A stretch of 23,332 bases of DNA, taken from the NCBI GenBank assembly GCA_910577675.1, contig CAJTOR010000053.1, forward strand, positions 1-23,332, written 5' to 3'. Below the pieces are notes generated by a model, which was given only the letters and a program-made list of their open reading frames with translations, was not told where the DNA came from and ran no database searches. This document shows, in pieces, positions 1 through 5,621 of the stretch (position 1 is the stretch's first letter; every line of letters begins with the position of its first letter). The position numbers and the translations under genes are program-made. Origin of the DNA: an uncultured Lachnospiraceae bacterium. GTDB lineage: Bacteria; Bacillota; Clostridia; Lachnospirales; Lachnospiraceae.

Positions 1-3
1 CAC

Positions 4-198
4 ATGAAACTTATTAAAAAACTACTTATCATTGCCAGTTTGATACCTTTACTAACTTCTACAACTACACCGGATATCCATAGCACATCTAAAAAAGCAA
101 CTCTTTTAGCAGATGGGAATACACAATCCGGCGGATATGATATGGAAGATGAAATAATTATTGAACCAAAATCAATCCCAATCACTAAGGCAATTTAA
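4..198 (+). CDS. Small exported peptide, candidate signalling pro-peptide
   Basis: A 64-residue ORF on the strand opposite every other gene here. Residues 1-5 (MKLIK) are basic, residues 6-18 are hydrophobic (KLLIIASLIPLL), and a Thr/Ser-rich stretch follows. This looks like a Sec signal or pro-peptide leader. The remainder is polar and acidic (GGYDMEDEIIIEP) and ends in PITKAI. The ORF converges on the XRE-TPR regulator and the two 3' ends overlap by 14 bp. Short exported pro-peptides next to HTH-TPR receptors are the known layout of RRNPP quorum-sensing pairs (PlcR/PapR, TprA/PhrA), although orientation varies. No family was recognised. The ribosome binding site and promoter lie outside the window, so the start is unproven. 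A signalling role is inference. It could also be a small secreted protein of another kind, or the C-terminal part of an ORF that begins further upstream. Confidence 0.5.
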   Translation: MKLIKKLLIIASLIPLLTSTTTPDIHSTSKKATLLADGNTQSGGYDMEDEIIIEPKSIPITKAI

Positions 199-1198
199 CC
201 TCGCCGGGATAAAATTTTTCGTAGAGTTTCCTAACTCTTTGCGCACCACGCAAATCCCCCTGTGCCAGACTCAAATAATATGCCTGAACGAGCTGTTTTT
301 TACAAAACGCTCGTTCTTTTTTTACAGACAATTCCTGTCCATTAACGGATTGCTCAATCATCAAAGCATCTTCTTTAATCTGTTGTTCTCTGCTCCATGC
401 AATATCATACAAAAAATTAAACACACTTCCTAATATATTCCACCTCTTACACTCTTCCAATCCAATTTTACAATATTCCAAAGATTCTCCATATTTTTTT
501 GTAATACACATCATCTGCGACAACCCACTCAGCGCACGCATATGCCACACCACATAATGCGCCACATCCATATATTTTCTTTCCACATTCTCTTTCAGTT
601 TCAGCAAGAATTCTAATTCTATATCCATTTTATCTATGTTTGAATATGCATTTCCAACATTGGACAAGATATCTATCTCATTCTCATTAAACGGCCATTT
701 TGCAATATCAATCTCATCCAACATCGGAACCGTCAGGCGCAATGCATCCAACAATATTTCCAGATACTTTTCTGCTGCCAGTTCACCTTGCTTATACGCC
801 AGTGTTGCCCTCTGCCCCATTAAATACTGCTGATTCCTCGGATTATCCGGCATCATCATTGTTTCCAATCTCTCCAGTTTTTTCTCTGCCTGTTTGAATT
901 CATTCCGGCATATATGTACGTGGATTTCCGCTTTTAGATTCAAGGCCTTGGAATCCATCACAAAAATTGACGAATAAATCCTTTCGGGAAGTACACCAAA
1001 TCTCATCATGATTTTTTTGAAAACTTCGTTTTTTACCCTTGTTATCCTGCCTTTTTCAATTCTCCTTAAAGTATCCGTGGAACATATCACATTATCCTGT
1101 GTGCCCACCCCATCCGGGATTTCAATCAGTTCATCCTGTGTCATCCCCAATGCCTCGCGCCGCATACGAACCATTTCACTCAATCGATAAATTGCCAT
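185..1198 (-). CDS. XRE-type HTH regulator with TPR-like C-terminal region (RRNPP-like), downstream copy
   Basis: 337 residues. Residues about 5-60 form an XRE-like helix-turn-helix (RLSEMVRMRREALGMTQDEL, then LRRIEKGRITRVK). Residues about 85-320 are all-helical with repeated AEKKLERLE, GNAYSNIDKMD and EYCKIGLEECKRW type segments, as in TPR arrays that bind peptides in PlcR/Rgg/TprA-like receptors. ATG at 1198 has AAGGAG eight bases upstream, lying inside the end of the preceding regulator gene. The two genes overlap by 19 bp and are probably co-translated. The protein is a diverged paralogue of its upstream neighbour (shared HTH, comparable length, similar central segments such as ALRLTVP versus ALTITAP). 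Its 3' end overlaps the convergent secreted-peptide ORF. DNA binding and peptide sensing are inferred from architecture; the cognate peptide and targets are unknown. Confidence 0.8.
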   Translation of the reverse strand: MAIYRLSEMVRMRREALGMTQDELIEIPDGVGTQDNVICSTDTLRRIEKGRITRVKNEVFKKIMMRFGVLPERIYSSIFVMDSKALNLKAEIHVHICRNEFKQAEKKLERLETMMMPDNPRNQQYLMGQRATLAYKQGELAAEKYLEILLDALRLTVPMLDEIDIAKWPFNENEIDILSNVGNAYSNIDKMDIELEFLLKLKENVERKYMDVAHYVVWHMRALSGLSQMMCITKKYGESLEYCKIGLEECKRWNILGSVFNFLYDIAWSREQQIKEDALMIEQSVNGQELSVKKERAFCKKQLVQAYYLSLAQGDLRGAQRVRKLYEKFYPGEVKLP

Positions 1199-2136
1199 CC
1201 GTATTTCTCCTTAATATATTTTTTCAGTTCTTTTGCTTCTTCTTCCCCTTCATAAAAAGAAATCACAGTATACGCTGTCAGATAATCCCGCAGACATTCT
1301 TGTTTTTCCTCCTCGTCCTTTAGCCCTTTCCTCTCCCTTGCCTTTGCCCTTAAAATAAAAATCCGGGCTCGGTTTGCAACTTTCGACGTACCATATAGCT
1401 CCTCTAAAGCCTCATCACAGATTTTTATGCTATCTTCATATTTTTCATTCCCATACAAACACTCCGCATAGTACTGCATTGCAATGCGGTACGCCGGCGG
1501 GAAAAATCCCTCCCTTATACAATTCCATTGAAAATATTCATAAAATCCCCGATATGTCAATTCTCTTTCCTTCAAATCCTCAATGCAATGTATGATTTCC
1601 GCAATACATTCCAGTTCGAGATTGCTCATAACCCCTTTTCTTTCAAAAATTTCCTTATAATTTGGCGCAGTGATGGTAAGCGCGCTGAGAAACAGTTCTT
1701 TTTTCTTAGAAATATCAGGGTTCGTTTTTGCGCGTTCCAGTGAGGCTTTTTGAAAGAATAAAAACTGCCCATGAAAATCTTCTTCCCCGCATTTTTCCCT
1801 GTAAACTGCCAAATTTTTTTCGGCTTGCCCATATTCTTTATTCTGAATATTCATTTTGATTGTTTCCCTGAACTCATATATATCGCAGGTATTGTCATCA
1901 AGGATAAATTCATATTCTGTCTTTTCTATTTTCATCCGCTCTAAAAGTGCTTCGACCACCCAAAAATCTGTGATTTTTTCCCCGCTTTCAATCAGTGACA
2001 GAGTGGGAACGGAACAAATCCCATCACATAGATCAGACTGTGAATACCCCCTCGCCTCCCGGTTCATGCGGATATAATTTCCAATTCCATTTTCTGCATA
2101 ATCTATTAGTTCTGGGCTGTTTATATTCTGCTGCAT
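1180..2136 (-). CDS. XRE-type HTH regulator with TPR-like C-terminal region (RRNPP-like), upstream copy
   Basis: 318 residues from the chosen start. The HTH spans about residues 18-75 (IRMNREARGYSQSDLCDG, then LSLIESGEKITDFW). A helical, TPR-like region follows (EYGQAEKNLAVYREKCGEED, then KYEDSIKICDEALEELY). Start choice: ATG at 2136 has TAGGAG with about ten bases spacing. The longer frame beginning at ATG 2157 adds seven residues (MDRRASE) but has only a weak AGGA upstream. The first 29 codons reappear in a truncated copy at 3483-3575. The gene is preceded by a long leader with structured inverted-repeat elements, a natural site for autoregulation. It overlaps the downstream paralogue by 19 bp. 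Likely a cytoplasmic transcription factor responding to a peptide or other small ligand; this is inference from domain layout. It is visibly more AT-rich than the core genes, which suggests accessory origin. Confidence 0.8.
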   Translation of the reverse strand: MQQNINSPELIDYAENGIGNYIRMNREARGYSQSDLCDGICSVPTLSLIESGEKITDFWVVEALLERMKIEKTEYEFILDDNTCDIYEFRETIKMNIQNKEYGQAEKNLAVYREKCGEEDFHGQFLFFQKASLERAKTNPDISKKKELFLSALTITAPNYKEIFERKGVMSNLELECIAEIIHCIEDLKERELTYRGFYEYFQWNCIREGFFPPAYRIAMQYYAECLYGNEKYEDSIKICDEALEELYGTSKVANRARIFILRAKARERKGLKDEEEKQECLRDYLTAYTVISFYEGEEEAKELKKYIKEKYGWQFID

Positions 2137-2172
2137 TTCACTTGCTCTCCTATCCATGTTATTTATCCTGCC

Positions 2173-2282
2173 GACATTATACCATGTCCTCCAGACATGT
2201 TTCCCTGCGGGGCATGCACACGGTTCGCCAAGGAAGATGTCCTCCCTTTGGTCGGACGGCGAACCGGTGCAGGTATAATGTC
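2173..2282. repeat. Structured inverted-repeat element A
   Basis: A 110-bp unit bounded by perfect 11-bp terminal inverted repeats, GACATTATACC (2173-2183) and GGTATAATGTC (2272-2282), and flanked on both sides by TGCC (2169-2172, 2283-2286). Inside are a hairpin CATGTC/GACATG (2183-2188 with 2194-2199), a short CCC-TGC-GGG hairpin (2203-2211), and a 14-bp stem 2215-2229 with 2258-2271 carrying one bulged A. It is diverged from but clearly homologous to element B. The layout recalls palindromic intergenic elements such as ERIC or Correia repeats, but no known family was recognised. Confidence 0.85.
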
Positions 2283-2297
2283 TGCCGACATTATACC
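2272..2297. promoter_or_regulatory. 26-bp perfect palindrome P2 at the A/B junction
   Basis: GGTATAATGTC, a TGCC spacer, then GACATTATACC. It is formed by the abutting ends of elements A and B. It differs from P1 by a matched change in both arms (A to G and T to C), so the symmetry has been kept. A degraded third copy lies at 2158-2183: its right arm GACATTATACC and TGCC spacer are intact, while the left arm is decayed. It is immediately upstream of the regulator's longer start codon. Confidence 0.6.
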
Positions 2298-2414
2298 ATG
2301 TCCTTCGTCCATGCTAAGCGCATTTATGCGCTTTCCCTCCGGGGGGATGCGCATGATTCGCTGTGGAAATTTTTCTCCCCGCGGTCGAAAGCGAATCAGC
2401 GCTGGTATAATATC
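2287..2414. repeat. Structured inverted-repeat element B
   Basis: A 128-bp unit with ends GACATTATACC (2287-2297) and GGTATAATATC (2404-2414), differing at one position of the 11-bp pairing. It abuts element A across the 4-base spacer TGCC. Internal parts: hairpin AAGCGCAT/ATGCGCTT (2316-2323 with 2326-2333), a conserved CCC-TCC-GGG hairpin, and a 13-bp stem 2349-2362 with 2390-2402 with a bulged A at 2353. That stem corresponds to the long stem of A with four compensatory pair changes. A further outward half-site GATATTATACC lies at 2419-2429. Confidence 0.85.
2290..2317 (-). promoter_or_regulatory. Candidate promoter for the regulator operon, inside element B
   Basis: On the minus strand TTAGCA (2317-2312, 4/6 match to TTGACA) is followed by a 16-base spacer and a perfect TATAAT (2295-2290). 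The -10 lies in the element's terminal repeat and in palindrome P2. Transcription from here would place element A in the 5' leader of the regulator mRNA. The equivalent site in R2 is at 3594-3621. Supported by consensus match only. Confidence 0.45.
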
Positions 2415-2429
2415 TTTCGATATTATACC
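2404..2429. promoter_or_regulatory. 26-bp perfect palindrome P1 with TATAAT on both strands
   Basis: GGTATAATATC, a TTTC spacer, then GATATTATACC. The two 11-base arms are exact reverse complements, and each strand reads a consensus -10 hexamer TATAAT. No convincing -35 lies at the right distance, so this may be an operator or element junction rather than a promoter. The same palindrome occurs in R2 at 3707-3732 with spacer TGAC. Palindromes of this size fit dimeric XRE regulators; binding by the adjacent regulators is inference. Confidence 0.6.
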
Positions 2430-2537
2430 ACAAAAATCCAGCAAAAGAAAGTGTTTTTACAATTTTGCAGAATAAATTACAAATAGCTTTTAAATACAAC
2501 AGCATCCGCCCTTTTGCATACCTTATCCAAAATAACA

Positions 2538-2572
2538 AAAAAGCTGTAAAAACGTCGGTTTTCACAGCCTCT
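2538..2572 (-). terminator. Rho-independent terminator after the exported-protein gene
   Basis: On the minus strand AGGCTGTGAAAAC pairs, with wobbles, to GTTTTTACAGCTT around a short loop and runs into TTTTTTG. It lies about 130 nt past the stop at 2704, so the exported-protein transcript should end before the regulator leader. Confidence 0.65.
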
Positions 2573-2703
2573 TCAAATTATAGAAAAATTCAATGGCGGA
2601 AGATGGAATAGCTTAGGAGTTCATTTTTGCGACCTTTCAGGTTTTATGTTTCTCAGTTTCTCAAAATCAAAAACAGCAGTCCTTCTGTCAGACATGTGAT
2701 TAT

Positions 2704-3360
2704 CTATTGAATAATCTGATTGTACACTTCCTCATCTTCGCAAGTCACCTCGAGTACTCGGTAAAAAGTATCTAAAGTACCCCCATATCTTCCACATACT
2801 TTCTTCTCCCTGTATTTTCTCGCCGCTTCCTCGCCAAGTTCACGCCGCCCCGCATCGTCAAGACCCTGCGTAACAAAATTCTGTGCCATTAAAACCTCAA
2901 GATTGCTTAATGCAAAAAGCTCATCCCCTACCGCTGCGGAATCCATTGCTTCCGCCTCCGATACGGCAAGCACTTCAAATTCCTTATACTTCTTTAACAG
3001 GATATCCGCCGCTTCCTCTCGCTGCTCCAATGCACGGAGCCCATTAAAACTCCCAAACAAAATATTGACACCGTCCTCAATGCTGTCAAATGCATAAATA
3101 TCCCCCAAAAACGGATATGCCAATACTGCATCTGCCAATGTATCCGTATCCATTGCCTCAATCATTTCCTCTGGCAATTGTAGCATTTCAACACGCACCG
3201 AATGATCGATTTCCGACTGCCACACATCACTCTCGATAATATTCTTATAATAAGTGGCATAGTCCATATCCGCACTTACTGTTTTTGCTGAATATGGACC
3301 ATGTATCCATAGAGCGATACAAAGAACACCTAACCCCAAAACCTTCATAAAATATCTCAT
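2704..3360 (-). CDS. Exported protein of unknown function
   Basis: 218 residues from ATG at 3360, chosen because GAGGAGG sits about seven bases upstream. The ORF extends 11 codons further (to 3393) without a comparable site. Residues 1-31 are a typical Sec signal peptide: basic MRYFMK, hydrophobic LGLGVLCIALWI, and a possible cleavage near TVSA-D. No lipobox. The mature part is mostly helical and acidic, with stretches such as LQLPEEMIEAMDTDTLADAV, YPFLGDIYAFDS and FGSFNGLRALEQREEAADIL. It has only one Cys pair candidate, near the C-terminus (VCGRYGGT, then EVTCEDE). I think similar proteins occur in Gram-positive bacteria as uncharacterised exported proteins, but I cannot name a family. It sits between the direct repeats R1 and R2, so it may share the regulator's upstream control region. 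Confidence 0.75.
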   Translation of the reverse strand: MRYFMKVLGLGVLCIALWIHGPYSAKTVSADMDYATYYKNIIESDVWQSEIDHSVRVEMLQLPEEMIEAMDTDTLADAVLAYPFLGDIYAFDSIEDGVNILFGSFNGLRALEQREEAADILLKKYKEFEVLAVSEAEAMDSAAVGDELFALSNLEVLMAQNFVTQGLDDAGRRELGEEAARKYREKKVCGRYGGTLDTFYRVLEVTCEDEEVYNQIIQ

Positions 3361-3482
3361 ACAAACCTCCTCGTATAATAAGTTTGTAAACAAGAAAAAC
3401 AGCTTACAGACTTATTCTTTTTTGATTCGACAGAAGAATCCATCGCATGTTAAAATTCTATAACAATAATACAATACTCACT

Positions 3483-3575
3483 TTAGCAGATATAATTTCC
3501 AATTCCATTTTCTGCATAATCTATTAGTTCTGGGTGGTTTTTATCCTGCTTCATTTCACTTGCTCTCCTATCCAT
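3483..3575 (-). pseudogene. Truncated remnant of the XRE-TPR regulator (30 codons)
   Basis: Reads MDRRASEMKQDKNHPELIDY, then AENGIGNYIC and a TAA stop. The first 29 codons match the upstream regulator's 5' end (MDRRASEMQQNINSPELIDY, then AENGIGNYI) with a few replacements. Homology stops just before the helix-turn-helix, so it cannot bind DNA. It keeps the upstream AGGAG and candidate promoter. It may be a simple duplication scar or may now act as a leader ORF ahead of the exported-protein gene. Confidence 0.8.
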
Positions 3576-3590
3576 ATTATTTATCCTACC

Positions 3591-3717
3591 AACATTATAC
3601 CATGTCCTTCGTCCATGCTAAGCGCATTTATGCGCTTTCCCTCCGGGGGATGCGCATGATTCGCTGTGGAAATTTTTCTCCCTGCGGTCGAAAGCGAATC
3701 AGTGCTGGTATAATATC
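3591..3717. repeat. Structured inverted-repeat element C (copy of B)
   Basis: A 127-bp near-identical copy of element B within R2, with ends AACATTATACC (3591-3601, one base changed) and GGTATAATATC (3707-3717), followed by TGAC and the half-site GATATTATACC (3722-3732). It keeps the bulged long stem. One base pair becomes G-T on the plus strand (G3654 with T3703), a wobble that would be tolerated in a plus-strand RNA. Confidence 0.85.
3594..3621 (-). promoter_or_regulatory. Candidate promoter in element C, reading toward the exported-protein gene
   Basis: Same arrangement as in element B: TTAGCA (3621-3616), 16-base spacer, TATAAT (3599-3594) on the minus strand. It would give a leader of about 230 nt carrying the truncated regulator ORF before the exported-protein gene. 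No better promoter was seen immediately upstream of that gene. Confidence 0.4.
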
Positions 3718-3783
3718 TGACGATATTATACCACAAAAATCCAGCAAAAGAAAGTGTTTTTACAATTTTGCAGAATAAATTGC

Positions 3784-3814
3784 AAAAAGAACACTTCCTT
3801 TTACGGAAGTGTTC
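3784..3814 (-). terminator. Rho-independent terminator of rny
   Basis: A perfect 10-bp stem GAACACTTCC (3789-3798) with GGAAGTGTTC (3805-3814) and a 6-base loop, followed on the minus strand by TTTTT. It starts about 15 nt past the rny stop. Confidence 0.92.
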
Positions 3815-3829
3815 CCCTGTTCTTAATTC

Positions 3830-5386
3830 TTATTTTGCGTAATCAGTCACTCTGGACTCACGGATTACATTGACCTTTATCTGACCTGGATACTGTAACT
3901 CATCCTCGATCTTTTTCGACAGCTCCCTTGCCATCAGTACCATATCGTCATCGCTGACCTGTTCCGGTACTACCATCACGCGGATCTCACGACCTGCTGA
4001 GATCGCAAAGGATTTATCTACGCCCTTAAAGCCGTTCGCAATATCTTCTAACTGGTTCAATCTGTTGGTGTATGTTTCCAATGTCTCTCGTCTTGCACCC
4101 GGCCTTGCCGCCGAGATTGTATCAGCCGCCTGGACGATACATGCAATCAGGGACTGAGGCTCCACATCCCCGTGGTGCGCCTCCACGGCATTGATGACGA
4201 GCGGGGACTCCTTGTACTTGCGGCACAGGTCAACCCCGATTTGCACATGGGTTCCCTCCATCTCCTGGTCGATGGATTTCCCGATATCGTGCAGCAGACC
4301 CGCGCGCTTCGCATTCCTTACATCAACACCAATCTCCCCGGCAATCAGTCCGGAGAGCATCGCCACTTCAATTGAATGCTTGAGTGCATTCTGTCCGTAG
4401 CTTGTCCTGAATTTCATTTTGCCGAGAAGCCTTACAAGCTCCGGATGGATACCGTGCACGCCAACTTCAAGTACTGCTGCCTCGCCCTCCTGCCGGATCA
4501 TAAGCTCAACTTCTCTCTGCGCCTTCTCGACCATCTCCTCAATGCGCGCCGGATGGATGCGGCCGTCCACAATCAATCTCTCAAGGGCAATCCTTGCGAC
4601 TTCCCTGCGGATCGGGTCAAAACTGGAGAGAAGCACGGCTTCCGGTGTATCGTCAATCACAAGGTCAACACCGGTCAACGTTTCGATCGTGCGGATATTC
4701 CTGCCCTCACGCCCGATAATTCTCCCCTTCATCTCATCGTTCGGCAACTGTACGACGGAAATCGTCGATTCAGCCACATGGTCGGCAGCACATTTCTGGA
4801 TTGCAGTTACCACGATGTCCTTGGCTCTCTTGTCAGCCTCCTCCTTCGCCCTGCTCTCCATGTCCTTAATCATTACCGCCGTTTCATGTTTCACTTCATC
4901 TTCAACCGTTTTAATAAGATATTCCTTAGCTTGTTCGGAGGTCAATCCGGAAATCTTTTCCAGTTCCGCCAACTGCTTTGCATGAGATTGCTCCACTTCT
5001 GTGCGGATCTTCTCAAGCTCCTGCTCGCGCGCAACCAGCTTCGACTCCTTCTTTTCCAGTGACTCCAGTTTACGGTCTGCGGCATCTTCTTTTGCCTGGA
5101 CACGTTTTTCGTAACGCTGTACCTCTGCCCTGCGGTCTTTCGCTTCCTTCTCTAACTCATTCTTCGTCCTAATCGACTCTTCCTTCGCCTCGAGAAGCGC
5201 TTCCTTCTTCTTCGTTTCTGCGGTTTTTAACGCCTCGTCAATAATCTCCCTCGCCTTATCATCGGCATTGCCGATCTTGGCTTCCACCAGTTTCGTATGG
5301 TAGGAGATCGCGGCTTTCGCAGCGATGAAGGAGGCCACAACGGCAGTAATGACGACCGCAATCGCAATCTTCACTACATCGTTCAC
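3830..5386 (-). CDS. rny: Ribonuclease Y
   Basis: A 518-residue membrane-anchored endoribonuclease that starts bulk mRNA decay and processing in Firmicutes. Residues 1-27 form the transmembrane anchor (VVKIAIAVVITAVVASFIAA). About 30-200 is a long charged coiled coil. A KH RNA-binding domain carries GRIIGREGRN at about 220-229. The HD domain carries HDIGK with the metal-binding His-Asp at about 366-367, and a second conserved AHHGD follows. Length is normal for the family. The start is GTG at 5386 with AAGGAGG seven bases upstream. It is the last gene of the core block, with its own candidate promoter (5461-5489) and a strong terminator. Identification is secure. Confidence 0.97.
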   Translation of the reverse strand: MNDVVKIAIAVVITAVVASFIAAKAAISYHTKLVEAKIGNADDKAREIIDEALKTAETKKKEALLEAKEESIRTKNELEKEAKDRRAEVQRYEKRVQAKEDAADRKLESLEKKESKLVAREQELEKIRTEVEQSHAKQLAELEKISGLTSEQAKEYLIKTVEDEVKHETAVMIKDMESRAKEEADKRAKDIVVTAIQKCAADHVAESTISVVQLPNDEMKGRIIGREGRNIRTIETLTGVDLVIDDTPEAVLLSSFDPIRREVARIALERLIVDGRIHPARIEEMVEKAQREVELMIRQEGEAAVLEVGVHGIHPELVRLLGKMKFRTSYGQNALKHSIEVAMLSGLIAGEIGVDVRNAKRAGLLHDIGKSIDQEMEGTHVQIGVDLCRKYKESPLVINAVEAHHGDVEPQSLIACIVQAADTISAARPGARRETLETYTNRLNQLEDIANGFKGVDKSFAISAGREIRVMVVPEQVSDDDMVLMARELSKKIEDELQYPGQIKVNVIRESRVTDYAK

Positions 5387-5460
5387 AGGAAGTCCTCCTT
5401 ATAAGTTGCTATGCCATATGCCCGCACCATAATTCAAAAGCCGGGACATACAACATATAA

Positions 5461-5489
5461 ATTTTATACTATTTTCCCGTGAATGTCAA
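5461..5489 (-). promoter_or_regulatory. Candidate sigma-A promoter of rny
   Basis: Minus strand TTGACA (5489-5484), 17-base spacer, TAAAAT (5466-5461), in the AT-rich 235-bp gap between miaB and rny. It predicts a 5' UTR of roughly 65-70 nt. Another TTGACA lies about 30 nt further upstream without a good -10. Nothing else was recognised in the gap. Confidence 0.6.
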
Positions 5490-5621
5490 TAGAAACGTGA
5501 AATATTTATGCAATTTGTCAAATTGTCATAAATTTTTACCAAATGATATCAGTATGGTATCTTACAAAATTTAATACAAATAAAAGTTTTAAATAGCATA
5601 AAATACAATCCACCATGCTCT

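Larger units (their letters stand above)
2071..2485. repeat. Direct repeat R1 (regulator 5' end plus leader)
   Basis: This segment is repeated in the same orientation at 3489-3789, roughly 95% identical by eye. It covers the first codons of the upstream regulator, the leader, one structured element and the AT-rich flank running to AATAAATT. R1 contains one additional 114-bp block (2173-2286) that is absent from R2. The copies flank the exported-protein gene at 2704-3360. Left limit: the match starts at GATATAATTTCC, and the bases before it differ (TCATGCG versus TTTAGCA). Right limit is close to the A-rich edge of the rny terminator in R2. Confidence 0.9.
3489..3789. repeat. Direct repeat R2 (second copy of the regulator leader)
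   Basis: Second copy of R1, about 301 bp, in the same orientation and lacking the 114-bp block of R1. It carries the truncated regulator remnant, a candidate minus-strand promoter, structured element C and the same AT-rich flank, and abuts the rny terminator at its right end. Probably produced by a segmental duplication. Substitutions are scattered and include frame-neutral changes in the regulator remnant. Confidence 0.9.

Noticed and set aside
2173..2429. CRISPR-like array
   Set aside because: The repeated 26-bp palindromes are few, the intervening 84-102 bp blocks are homologous to each other rather than unique spacers, and no cas genes are present.
2163..2486. Overlapping ORFs on both strands across the repeat elements, with a similar frame at 3560-3778
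   Set aside because: Resemblance between the two loci is explained by the R1/R2 DNA duplication. The frames lack ribosome binding sites and the hairpin-rich DNA leaves several frames open by chance.
2621..2695. 24-codon minus-strand ORF after the exported-protein gene (MSDRRTAVFDFEKLRNIKPE)
   Set aside because: No ribosome binding site and too short to judge. The LRNIKPERSQ part slightly resembles an XRE helix, but this is not enough to call a remnant.
4376..5062. Long plus-strand ORF antisense to rny
   Set aside because: Shadow of a secure gene; no ribosome binding site and no recognisable protein features.
5520..5580. Weak hairpin (TACCA/TGGTA) downstream of miaB as a terminator
   Set aside because: Only five base pairs with a 12-base loop and no clean T-run; not convincing.
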